A DNA stretch of 64,000 nt, from NCBI GenBank assembly GCA_032207245.1, contig CM063504.1, positions 20,413,426 through 20,477,425 on the forward strand, written 5' to 3'. The notes below the pieces were generated by a model that was not told the DNA's origin, searched no databases, and worked only from the letters and a program-made list of their open reading frames with translations. Shown here piece after piece: positions 34,837 to 45,626 of the stretch. A program made the translations under genes and the position numbers. The DNA comes from Pardosa pseudoannulata (Eukaryota > Arthropoda > Arachnida > Araneae > Lycosidae). Every line of letters begins with the position of its first letter. Within the stretch, counting starts at the first letter, position 1.

Positions 34837-36882
34837 GGGAAGACTGGGGCACCTTGGGACACTTTTCAGTTAAAAATTTTTATGAATTTTTTTAAAGCTA
34901 ATTTAAAAAAAAAATAAGTATGCATGCATATATTATCATCATATCTGCTTCTTATAAACATTAAATCTACTTAATATCTCATTTAGTTAAAGAGTAATAA
35001 AAGAAATAAAATACCTTTCCAATGTCCCAACCTGCCCCACTGTATGGGGTAGGTTGGGACCCTAAATAACAAATATAAAATACTATTCACATTATTTTTA
35101 TTAACTGTTATAAAAGAGAAATGGCTGAAAATTGTTCAAGTTAATACATTTTTTTAACAAATCTTATATTTGATGCCAACAAATTCTTCTTTAAATTTTA
35201 ACAAAATGCACCTTTGGCCTATTCTTTCTTTAAGAGTGTTCAACTTAACAAGAATATCAGTTTTTTCTGCGAAGGATTTGTCTTCTTTGTTAGGATTAAA
35301 AAATGACCTACTATCTTGGTCTCTTCTTCTCAAAAAAGACATTTCATACTCTCTGGTGTTTTCATTATCAACGTGACCTACAAATGCAACAATGCTTCCT
35401 GTACTTACAAATTTTATTAGTACATAGTCTCCTGCTTCAAACTTTCTCTTCTCTTGAGAAGCTTTTGATTTTTTTTTTTGTTCCAGTTCTTTAATTGAAT
35501 GGAAGCTACCATCACTTTGACAATATATATCCTTGCTGTCATTATTGTCATCATATAAGTCAGTTACATTCGGTTTTCTTCGGTTTTATTGGTAGATCCA
35601 ATTGCTCCAGGTTGAGCCCCTTTCAACATATGTTCTTTAAATATTTTTCTTGGAAAAATCAGCATACTAGGCACAGGATTCCCAATGGCATTAATAGCAC
35701 TGATCATAGTAACACGTTGACCACGTTCTCCTGAAGTCATCTGCCCCACTTCTTTGGTTTCTTTAGAAGCAATTACTTTAGGAGGAACATGCACAGTTAT
35801 GACACCTGTTTTGTCTAGGTTGTATATTTGATCTGGTAAGAATTTACTTCTTTTAAGAACTTCCTCAAGTTTGTTAAAGAATGTGTTAACATTTGCCCTG
35901 CTGAAACTTATAGATCTTGAAAGAGTGGTAGCTTCAGGTTTTTGAAGAGAAATAGATTTAGCTTGTCTTTTCATGAAGCCAAGGTACCAAACTACACCAG
36001 CTTTTTCTTCCTGAATCCAATTTGACAAAATATTTTTATTAGCAGCTAGATAAAACTGAAATGCAAGAGTTCTAACTTCACTTATTGTTAGCTCATAATG
36101 AAGTTTTGAAGCCTTTAATAAAGAACTAACATTATCTTTTTTTCCTCACTAAAAATTTGGCCATTTTTTATATTTGAATAGTATTTAAAGCCTGTTGTGA
36201 ATTCAGATTTGCTTTTGAATTTAAGTATATGGCGGCTAAGGGTACTTTTGTTTCACAAAAGGTTGTTGCTGCTTCTCTTACAGACAATACACCAGCCAGA
36301 ACTTTTTCTGCAGCTGATTCTAGCATATTAGCATTTACAGTAGAATACTTTCTGTTTGTTTTTGTTCTCACCATTTTTTTTTTGAAAAAAAAAAAAGGTT
36401 AATAAATTAATATTTTGGCATGTTAAATCATCAATTAAAAATTAGGCACCAAAATATTAATTATTTTGCTTGAATTAATATTTGTTTACACTTTTTAAAG
36501 TGTCCCAAGGTGTCCCATCTATGTGTGTCCCAACCTGCCCCATTTTACATAGTATCTTTTGGTAACTACTATACAGTTAGATTTAAAAATACAGTTTATT
36601 TATTAGCATAGAAATAATAATAAATGAATTTTCTTTCATAACAATACACTTTTTTAAAATATTTAAATTTAAAAAAAATTACTTTTTAAAATGCACATTG
36701 ATGTAATTTTGGGTTATTCAAAACAAAGAAAATGAAATTGTTCCTTACCTATAAGCACTATCTTCATCAAAATTCTTTGAGAAGTGAAGAGTAATGTCAT
36801 CTATCAATACACATGAGCTCTAATTCCTGATTGCAAATTAAAGCCTGAAAATAAAGGTGTCCCAAGGTGCACCACTCTCCCC
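34837..36882 (-). mobile_element. pogo-type DNA transposon, decayed
   Basis: The 26-base terminal inverted repeats are 23 of 26 identical: left GGGAAGACTGGGGCACCTTG..., right complement GGGGAGAGTGGTGCACCTTG... . Each end is bordered by TA (34835-34836 and 36883-36884), the Tc1/mariner/pogo target. Subterminal blocks with GTCCCAACCTGCCCCA occur at about 35023-35059 (as a hairpin with its complement) and at 36527-36542. The element codes on minus (see the pseudogene entry). It lies about 700 bases upstream of the first exon of the zinc-finger array. Confidence 0.85.
35154..36374 (-). pseudogene. pogo-type transposase (HTH plus partial DDE)
   Basis: ATG at 36374 opens an N-terminal psq/CENP-B-like helix-turn-helix (AAEKVLAGVLSVREAATTF). 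After frameshifts the next helix region continues (GQIFSEE, SSLLKASKLHYELTISEVRT). The frame to 35564 holds WYLGFMKRQ, LRKPEAT-like SLQKPEATTLSR, IYNLDKTGV (first catalytic Asp), PPKVIASKETKEVGQMTSGE and INAIGNPVPSMLIFPRK. It breaks off at GAIGSTNKTEE, so the segment with the other two catalytic Asp residues is deleted. The C-terminal part resumes in another frame (YVLIKFVSTGSIVAFVGHV, MSFLRRRDQ) and ends at 35154. It cannot be an active enzyme. Confidence 0.85.
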
Positions 36883-36884
36883 TA

Positions 36885-37583
36885 CTGCATGCTGCTCAGA
36901 ATGCAATTAGTATTGTTTTTTTTTTTTTTTTTTAGTTTAACCTGTTATGGAACAATTACTGTTAAGTAATCAATGTCTTATTTGATGTTTATTCTTATAG
37001 TGCTTCTAGTCCCTATCATCTCTGTGACTTTTAGATCTGATTTACTGATTACTTGTACTTTCTTTTTTATTTCAAGCTAGTATTTTATATACCCATTTTC
37101 TAAAATTTATTGTTGGTGAATTTAACATTTAATAATGCAATTATCTTTTTTCCCCTCCTTACAGTTTAGAAATTTATATATGAAATATATCAAGAAGAGA
37201 ATGGGAGAAAAGAGAAAAATGTCAATACCACTTTGAGTCATATTTTAATTGAAGTTATCTTGAGATGGATAATATAAAAAGTGATAAGGGTGGTGGTGAT
37301 GGTCGATTTTGTTTCATCTTGTTTATGTATTTTATACAAATTTATTTTTTATTGTTATTTATTATTCATAGAATATTCATATTGTAATTTAAATGTACAG
37401 GGAATTTTTTTTATCCTTTTAATTTGATAGCCTGGAATTTGTGCATATGTGTGTGTATACTTGTATAAAATATGTGTTTGATATTAAAGTTATAAATTTA
37501 ATTTGTTATAATTTTTGTGTTGATTATTAAAAAGAATATAAAGATATTTCCTTAGTACTAATTTCATATATTTTCATTAACAG
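36885..37583 (+). other. Non-coding upstream of terminal exon 1
   Basis: Presumed intron of the array gene. It carries a T-tract at about 36916-36935 and ends with a pyrimidine-rich stretch and CAG at 37581-37583. Confidence 0.5.
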
Positions 37584-37894
37584 ATGACATTTTTGTACAC
37601 CTAGAAAATAGCAGAAAAAATCAAGCTATTTCATCACTTCAGGGTTCTAGAAATTCACCATCTGCACAAATCCTTCATCACAAGTTCAAATGTGATTATT
37701 GTGCATATTCAACTAACATTGCTACAAATTTTAAAAACCACCTACTTACTCATTCTGGAGACAAGCCATATAAGTGCAATTTCTGTCAGCGTGCATTTAC
37801 TACAAAACAAAACTTGAAGAAACATGCTTCAATACATGCATCTGTCAGTAAAAATTCCATACCTTCAGTGTATTCCAATTCTAATATTTTTTAA
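37584..37894 (+). CDS. Terminal exon 1: divergent two-finger C2H2 module
   Basis: The acceptor (TTTTCATTAACAG) ends at 37583. Two bases (AT) complete a codon, and 102 codons follow to TAA at 37892-37894. A 36-residue linker (DIFVHLENSRKNQ...) leads to HHKFKCDYC. Finger CDYCAYSTNIATNFKNHLLTH corresponds to finger 2 of the later exons, and CNFCQRAFTTKQNLKKHASIH to finger 3, joined by SGDKPYK. The first finger is absent, although the HHK before finger 2 is kept. The tail is 16 residues (ASVSKNSIPSVYSNSN...). AATAAA is at 38197-38202. Phase and finger homology tie it to the array. Its divergence suggests it is the oldest or a separate member. It has no in-frame ATG of its own upstream of the fingers, so it needs an upstream exon. 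Confidence 0.75.
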
Positions 37895-38230
37895 TGATGT
37901 GAATTTTTTATTTAATTTGTTAAACTACTTTAATTTGCTATAATTTGGGTATTACTATTTTTCTAAATTTTAAATTTATTTTACTTTTGCCATTTTTTGT
38001 GCTTTCTATTTTTTTGTAATTCATATACTTGTTGTCTTTTAATTTTGAAAAAATGTATAACTTGGGGTATAATTTGTTGTAGCAATCTCATTGATATTGC
38101 AATTATTTGTTTTAATCATTTTACAAAATTTCCATAACAAATTAAATTTCTCTCTGCCAAACTAAATTACCAGCTTTCTGGGTTTCAACAAATCTAAATA
38201 AAAATGCAAACTTAAGTCTAACTATTCAAG

Positions 38231-39238
38231 CAGGGGTGCCCAAAACAAATCAGTTGGTGGGCCAAAAAACAATTTACTGAATTAAGGTGGGCCGCACATA
38301 ACAAATTATTCAAAATATTTTATTATCTTGCAATATTCAAAATATGCATTTTTACAGTGCCAGTTGCAACTGCACATAAAAGTTGTGTTATACATATATC
38401 GTAACTGAAACGACAATAAACATTAACTATACTGTATTTATAATCACTCCCAACACCTTACCTTCCTCCCTAATCATGAGGGTTAAAATATATTTATACT
38501 ATAAATATATATTGTAGTTTATTCACAAGCACTACCACATGTATTATTATAAAATTAATGTGAGATTTGTTTTTGTATTTTACTAGAGGTTTTGTTAATA
38601 TCAACGGATAATGTAGTCGACATGCACCATAGCTGATCGTCATGTTTTTATCAAGCAACCTGCGACACTTTGTTTTTACCAGGTTTAATTTGGAAAAAAA
38701 TTATTCACAGCAATAAGTAGTTCCAAATGCTGATATAATGCACATTGTTAATCATCTGAAATTTGGAAATTGATCTTTGGCGATATATTTTTGATAATAC
38801 TCAATCTTATTCCCTTCGTAGAGACGTTTTAGCTCAATGCTTGATTGCAATTCTATTACTCAATTTGTAAATTTAGAGGCGTTGATTCAACCTGTACATT
38901 ACAAGGAATTAAGAATATTTTAAAGATTTCCTCAAACTTGCATGTATGAGAATCTAGTATTGAATTCTTTAAGTAATTCTGCAATTTCAGTAGAATATTT
39001 GAAGAAGTTTTTATGGTCACTTTTATAGTCATTTAATAATGGGAAATGAATCAAATTATTTGACCGTAATTGATTTTCATAAAGCTGAAGCTTTGTTATA
39101 AACAACTAAAATTCTATGTTTCAACTGTATATAGTCAAAATGACTGAAACTATATACACAGTTGAAAACTTCAATTGGGCTGCAAAAAGTTTTAAATGGG
39201 CTGCATGCAGTCCATGGGCTGTGGGTTGGGCATGTCTA
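38231..39238 (-). mobile_element. Decayed hAT-type transposon
   Basis: The left end CAGGGGTGCCCAAAAC and the complement of the right end TAGACATGCCCAACCC are inverted repeats (about 12 of 16). The flanks are near-identical 8-base repeats, TATTCAAG (38223-38230) and TATTAAAG (39239-39246), the hAT target length. On minus near 38640-38735 the translation has AFGTTYCCE, a stop, then FFSKLNLVKTKCR, the conserved C-terminal dimerisation motif of hAT transposases. Upstream pieces (IELKRLYEGNKIEYYQKY) fit the same family. Stops and missing parts make it non-functional. It begins 28 bases past the AATAAA of terminal exon 1. Confidence 0.8.
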
Positions 39239-39883
39239 TATTAAAGCTTTCTTAAAATAATGCAGTGATTTAAATCCTCATGGACTTTACTACTCATTTA
39301 TCATTATGGATAAAACTTGTAAATTAGGCATTAAAAATGTACATTTTGATATATTTTTGTAATGTTTAAATACTTTGCTCTAACATTTATGGCCTATATG
39401 TTGAAAAAAAACCCTGCATTAACTTTGTTTTAGGTAATTTTGATTGTAATTTTTACGTTTTAGAATCTTTGTTTAGATTTTCTTATCTTTATTTAGATCT
39501 GTTATCTCTAAATACTTATCTTTGGGTTGCTTAAAGGAGGGGGTTACATATATTTTTTTTTATATTACATCCTATAATTTTTATAAATGTGTGGTGCCTT
39601 TCAGTCTGATATAAGAATGTAATAGCAATAATGAATGATCATTCTCTGACAGTGAGCATTCAAAATTATGCTTTGCAGTTATGTTAACAACACCAAAAAA
39701 GGAAAAAAAAAACAGTTTAGAATTATCACAAAACCTGTGTGAGGTAAATGTATTTTCAAACTATGTTCTCCAATGAGTATGCTAGAACAAGCCACCCCTT
39801 ACTTTTACATTTCAGTTCTACTAACTGATATATTTCTGATATATCTGTTCTAATTTTTTAATACAACTGCTCTGCCGAAGTCA

Positions 39884-39909
39884 TTTTTTTTTTTTTTTTT
39901 TTTTTTTTT
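39884..39909. repeat. Poly(T) tract
   Basis: Run of about 26 T. Confidence 0.9.
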
Positions 39910-41788
39910 CCATAAATCTTGTAGATAGATATACAATTATTTTTTATATTTTCCTGTGAGGGTTTGTATGGCAGTTGCATATTAATTTTATTAAATTGAC
40001 TTAACAGCATGTTAACTTAGAGAAAAAAACATTTTAACAGATTGTTGTGCATTTAAATGTTTTTTTAGATGCACTTTATCATAATAGAATAAAAAAAATT
40101 ATCTCTACAGATTTAAGTAAAAAAAATGTGAATTTTGTTTTATAAATTGTTTTGGAGAAAATTTGTTTGTATACTCTCATCTGTCATATAAGGGAATCTC
40201 AATATGTAAAAAGTTTTTTTTTTTTTATTTGGAATTGTCAAAATTCTTTTGAAATATTACTTAGTGGGTTCTTTAGTCATATTTAATAAATGTTCATAAA
40301 TTGTCAGTTTTTAATTAAGAGTTACATAAGCATTCAAATCAAATTTCAAGTTGCATTGTTATAGAATAATATAAATGTTCTGCTAATGTTTTCCCAAGTT
40401 TTAGAAATGATCATTGCCTAAAGTGACATATAAACAACTTCTACTCAACTGTGTTTAGGTAGATTCTGTAGGAAATTGAATGTTTTACAAACTAAATTTA
40501 ATGTGTAAGGTACATGACTATTTATATTTAAAAGTCGCTTCTGTTAGTAATATCAGTGTCAAGATCCTGGTATTGATCTTAACATTTTGTATGACATTAG
40601 CCAGGCCAAAAAGAAATCATAGAATGAATATTGGCCAGGGCAGAAAAGAAATCAGTGAATGAATATTGATCATCCTGTAGAAATAACATGCAAAAATGGT
40701 ATCTTTTAAGCTTACAATAAAATTATAAATTCAACTACAATATATTTAGTGGTATGGTGATCAGAATGCTATATCATATTATTGGTAGCTGTTTAAAATA
40801 AATTACTATTTTTTAAAAGCAAAATAGAACACACAAAATATCACCAGCCTTTTTTTTTTATCTGAGAACAATTTTTTTTACATTCATTTTATCACAACAA
40901 AATAAAGTAGTTGCTAAAAAACTAAAACAAAATACAAAACAGACAATATTAAAAAATGAAGTGAATTAATTAAAATACTTGGAGTTTTATGTACATAGAG
41001 TAAATGTATTAATACACATGTTAAATATTTATGAACCACAACAGTATAATTGAGTAGTTAAATATCTAATTCCCAGGACCAAATGCATAACTATTCTTGT
41101 AAATGACCACATTCAGGAAAATGGTATAGCTATGAAAAACATAATTGTTGATAGCTGAAGTGTTTCCAGATCTTGGGAATAAAATACTTCTCAAGTATAG
41201 TTTTAAGTAATTGATGAAGCTTTTTCAAAATGCATACTGTTTTTCTTTTAATGTGTCCTGAATTTTACAATTAACTTTTTGCTACCCAAGGCCTTAATTA
41301 GATCTTATATCTACTGCTCAGAGATGATGCTGAATGACTTTAGGTAATTATGTCAGCAGTAAAACTCAAACCCATGGATTTGGGTACAGAAATTCTGCCC
41401 CCTATGTTTTTGACTATAAAATTTAAGATGTTGAACTTTATTTGATATTTTATAAACTTATTCCCTTCAGTGCTGGTTTAACATTAAGTTTTCCTGATTA
41501 CTCAATTGCAATTTCTGATTATTCAAACTTTTTAAAACTTTTTTGTTCTTTCCTTGGTTCTCAAATGGCCCATATCAAATTATTGATAATAATAAGGTTG
41601 TGAATTTGGAAGAAGGTGAATAATAGTTGGTAAAGGGTTCAACCCAAAGAGATGTAAAGAGGAATGAATGATTTGGACTAATATGTACCATTTCTGATTA
41701 GTCATTCAACTTGTAATACCTAAACAATGCTTCAGAGGTACTATATTTAATACAAACAAGATGTGAAATTCATTTGCAAAAGCTTCAG

Positions 41789-41908
41789 GTCAAAACTTTC
41801 TTATCTTATGAAAAACTATATAGTTTTAAACGATCGCAACTAACCAACATTAGGTGGTTCCTTCGGCCTGACAAACTTGATTCCTGTCCAAAACGGCTAA
41901 TTTTAAAG
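41789..41908 (+). CDS. Exon-like open block (doubtful)
   Basis: A 120-base open stretch lies between an AG (TTCAG ending 41788) and a GT (AAAGGTAACA from 41909) and codes 40 residues with no stop (FLRPDKLDSCPKRLILK at the end). It holds several CpG (CGATCG, TTCGGC, AACGGC) in a strongly CpG-poor neighbourhood. Both edges are phase 0, so it does not fit the array's phase-1 acceptors. No family is recognised. It could be an exon of another transcript or a transposon scrap. Confidence 0.2.
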
Positions 41909-42007
41909 GTAACATTTGGGCTTAAATTTGTGAAAAAAATTTTTAAAATAAAAATTTGTGTTAAATTATTTACAAAATATAATTCTTAGAAGGCTGGAAC
42001 TTAATTG

Positions 42008-42008
<1 letters not shown>

Positions 42009-42048
<40 letters not shown>
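42009..42048. repeat. (TA)n microsatellite
   Basis: About 20 TA units. Confidence 0.9.
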
Positions 42049-42049
<1 letters not shown>

Positions 42050-45000
42050 TAATTGAAATACCAACCAGTACAAATAAAATTGTTTAGCTACATTGCATAT
42101 CAAATATAAATAAACTGAGTAAAATTAATTTAAAAAATTTAATCCAGAAAAATCTTTACATTTTATTAATTTTGTTATTTGTTTTGAATATTTGTATTAT
42201 TTTTTTAATGTTTTATTGGTTTTAATGTATTTTAAGTTTTTATTTTTATAATGGATTGTTTTACTTAGTAATTTTTATCATGGGGGGAGAGAGATCAGTA
42301 TTTTAATTTTTTATCTAAGGTGGAAAAACTACTAAATCCAGGTCTGTAACTAGCAATGTATGTAAAATGTATAAAAAATAGTATTATTTACATTATGTGC
42401 TGGTAAAATTATGGAATTTATATTTTACTAAATTTTTAGATAATTGTCTTAATTTTGTAATATTTTTATTTCGTAAAATTTGTACTTTTGTACAATGCAG
42501 CTTTTGATTAGATTCTTTTCAATCCTGAATACAAATCTATTGTAAATATATACAAATCTAAAGTGAATATATGTTTCAAAATTATTATTTTTATTTGCTA
42601 TTATTATTATTTGAAATGTTTTAAATGTATTTTTCGCATGTTTTCTTAACTTAAATATTTTTGTTGGTCCAAATTAATTTGATTTATTGAGAATTGACTC
42701 TATTTAAATTTTACTTTTGCTAATTGGTTAGCATATTCTGGTATAGGTTTTATTTTTAGCTATTAAAATTAAATTTTACTACTATCCAGGTAATAAGTTT
42801 CAATAATCTTTTTTTTCTCTGAAGTGTAAACATTGTTTGAAGTACTATATTCCTATGATTAATGTAGTATTTGGGACCTGTTTGTATGTTATAACTCACA
42901 TAGTGTTAAAATTGTATTTATTTTGTGGAGTAATAAAAACATGCTATGATAATTTCTACTATGTATCATTATAGATGCCAATTGTTCTATGCTATTCATT
43001 GTGTTGTGTTACTAAATATTTAATATTGTAGTTCCATTCCTTTGTATAAGAATATCTTGTGTGCTTGAAGTATTAAAATTATATAAAAAAAATTAATTTC
43101 TTAAAATAGACTAAAAACAAAAAGTCTCAATTAAATATATACATTCATAGAATTTAATATTGTGAATTTTTTCAGGTTAATCATTTAATGAGAGAGGGAT
43201 ACTGCATATAACACATACTTAAATTTATGGAATGCTTTTAGCAGTTTATTTTTCAGCCTACTCCCATTATATTATGCAATAAATACAACTTTGAGATTTT
43301 ATTTTATAAATGTAATATTATCTAAAAGTTTAATATTTTATTCCTTTTTAAATTTGTTTTGTTTGTCAATGAAAATTTTTCTAAATTGATATTTTATATG
43401 ATTAATTCACATAAATGCTACAAATGTTAGATTTATTAAATCTTACATGATCTCATTACTGTCTAAAATAATCCATTTTAGCAGTTAGAATTATTTTACT
43501 AACAATGCTATAAATCTTTTACTATTCTACTCTCTCTAAAGTTTAATATCAAGTTTGTACTCTGAATAAATTTCACTTTCATTAAAATAACTTTGCTGAA
43601 TACAAGTAATATGTAGCATTTATTGAATATGCATTGATTTTTTTTATTTTCTCAGTGTACGTAATGCATATTTGATCCTGAAAATACATCTTTTAATATA
43701 TTTATTTTTTCTAATATTTTATTCTACATGTGTACAGTAATATGGTTATCTATAATTTATGTAATATTTTTATGTAAAGGTAAATAAATAGTGAAATATG
43801 AAATTTGTTATTGATGTAATTTATATTAAAACTGCATTATTATAAAAATCAGTGTTCATCCCTTATTTTTGGAGAACACTTATTTGTTTCAGTAAATACT
43901 CTCTTGTCAAAGCTATTTATTAAATAAGCAATGTTATGATAAAATACATATATGGTCATGGGTTTTTTTTTTACCCACTTCAAACTTAGAATAATATTCA
44001 TGTTGATTAAAATCAGCCATTAGGCCATGAAAGAAAACAACAAAATTTTAAAATAAAAATGTTGAGTTTATTTAGACAATCTGTCTTTGGCTCTTTGTTG
44101 CCAAAATTTTTTACGTTCACTTATATAGTACTCTGAGGATACAAGGGAGCCATCTAATCAGAGATGATGAGAGTAGACCATGTGGCGATTCTAACAATTA
44201 AAACTAAGTTATGTCACATGGTTACATAAGATTAGTTTAGCTCAGCAGAAATTAAGTTGGAATTCTTGGGCTCACCAAAGGTTGTCAGATAAAGGCTTTT
44301 TACCAAAAGTTTTTCTTTTTTGGTGTAGAATGATCAGAAAATTATTTTACATAATAATTATGTTTCAATAGTTTACATTTATAATAATTTAAATTTAATT
44401 ATTCTAATTATATAATAATTTTATATTTTAATTATTTTATAAGTTTTTATAACAATAATTTATTAAGTTTGTTTAAGTTAAATATCACTACACATATTTA
44501 TATAAAAAGTTTTAAAAGTATGTAAAAAGATTTCGAAACAACTGTCTAAATTTAGACAGTTGAAAAACTCAAAAGTCAGAAATAATTAAAAGATAAAAAT
44601 TCTTGATGTTTAAAATTGAAATGTACTAAGTATTTAAGTGTATAAAACCTGTAGGTTAATAAAATGACACTCAGGTGGGGTTCTTGAATTTATAAAATAA
44701 CTTTGGAATAGGAATTTGGCAGTGTAGTTAAAATTATTATGAAAATATTAATTACTATATTGAATAATTTAATTTTTTTTATATTTTTTGACTGAATCAT
44801 TTTTATTAAGTATTATGCAAAATATAGGGTTTACTTAAAATATTAATGTAACTGGAAATATTTTAAATATGGGATTAAAAATTAACTTCAATTTTCCAGG
44901 ATTTCTATCTTTTATAAATTTTTATCAAATTTCATCATAAAAAATCATTAAGTATCAGATGCACTTTATGCATGAAATATCAAGGTTTTGAAAGCTAATT

Positions 45001-45321
45001 ATTATGTATTTTCATCATCTCTACCATTTTTTTTTCTTTTTTTTTGTATGTGCACAGTTTTAGTTTAACACCCCATTTCTAATATTTATTTACTTCAGCT
45101 TGTTGTCATTTTTATGCTTACTGTTTGAAATCTCTGGATTAGAGGGCTCAGCCCATAGAATCCAGTTGCACCAGATTGATTGAATATCCACTTAAGTATT
45201 ATTTTTATTAATAATACTAGAAATAAAACATAATACACAAAAGAATTAGTAATCTACCTTTTTATTTATTCATTTAAAATAACACATTATAATGTTATAA
45301 TTTTTTCCCTTTTTATTTCAG

Positions 45322-45620
45322 CTTATTTGAAAAGGCTTAATTGTTCATTATGTGGACTATGGTTCTCTTCAGCTGTTACTTTATCAAGACATAAAATGTG
45401 GCATCATAAGCCAATGTTACCTCAATTTAGATTTAATTGTGATTTTTGTCCATATTCTACAAACGAATCAACACATTTCAAATCACATGCTATGGTACAT
45501 GATCCTAAACGTACATTTCATTGTACCACTTGTGGAAACAGGTTTAAAACTTTAAATGCTCTTAATAGTCATAGTATAATTCATACTGGAGAAGATCCTG
45601 TGTTTTTTCATAATATTTAA
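45322..45620 (+). CDS. Terminal exon 2: three-finger C2H2 module
   Basis: The acceptor CCCTTTTTATTTCAG ends at 45321. Two bases (CT) complete a codon, then 98 codons run to TAA at 45618-45620. Fingers: CSLCGLWFSSAVTLSRHKMWH (followed by HKPMLPQFRFN), CDFCPYSTNESTHFKSHAMVH and CTTCGNRFKTLNALNSHSIIH. All have four ligands in C-x2-C-x12-H-x3-H spacing. The protein ends 9 residues after HTGE (DPVFFHNI). AATAAA begins directly at 45621. It has a strong splice acceptor, no upstream ATG and its own poly(A) signal, so I read it as an alternative 3'-terminal exon. Likely role: sequence-specific DNA binding in the nucleus, inferred from the fold. Confidence 0.88.
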
Positions 45621-45626
45621 AATAAA

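Larger units (their letters stand above)
37895..45321 (+). other. Spacer between terminal exons 1 and 2
   Basis: AT-rich non-coding sequence. It holds the hAT remnant at 38231-39238, T26 at 39884-39909, (TA)n at 42009-42048 and a doubtful exon-like block at 41789-41908. A stretch near 44050-44300 is less AT-rich but unrecognised. Confidence 0.5.

Noticed and set aside
44040..44300. Less AT-rich patch resembling LTR sequence
   Set aside because: No terminal repeats, target duplication or coding motif were found.
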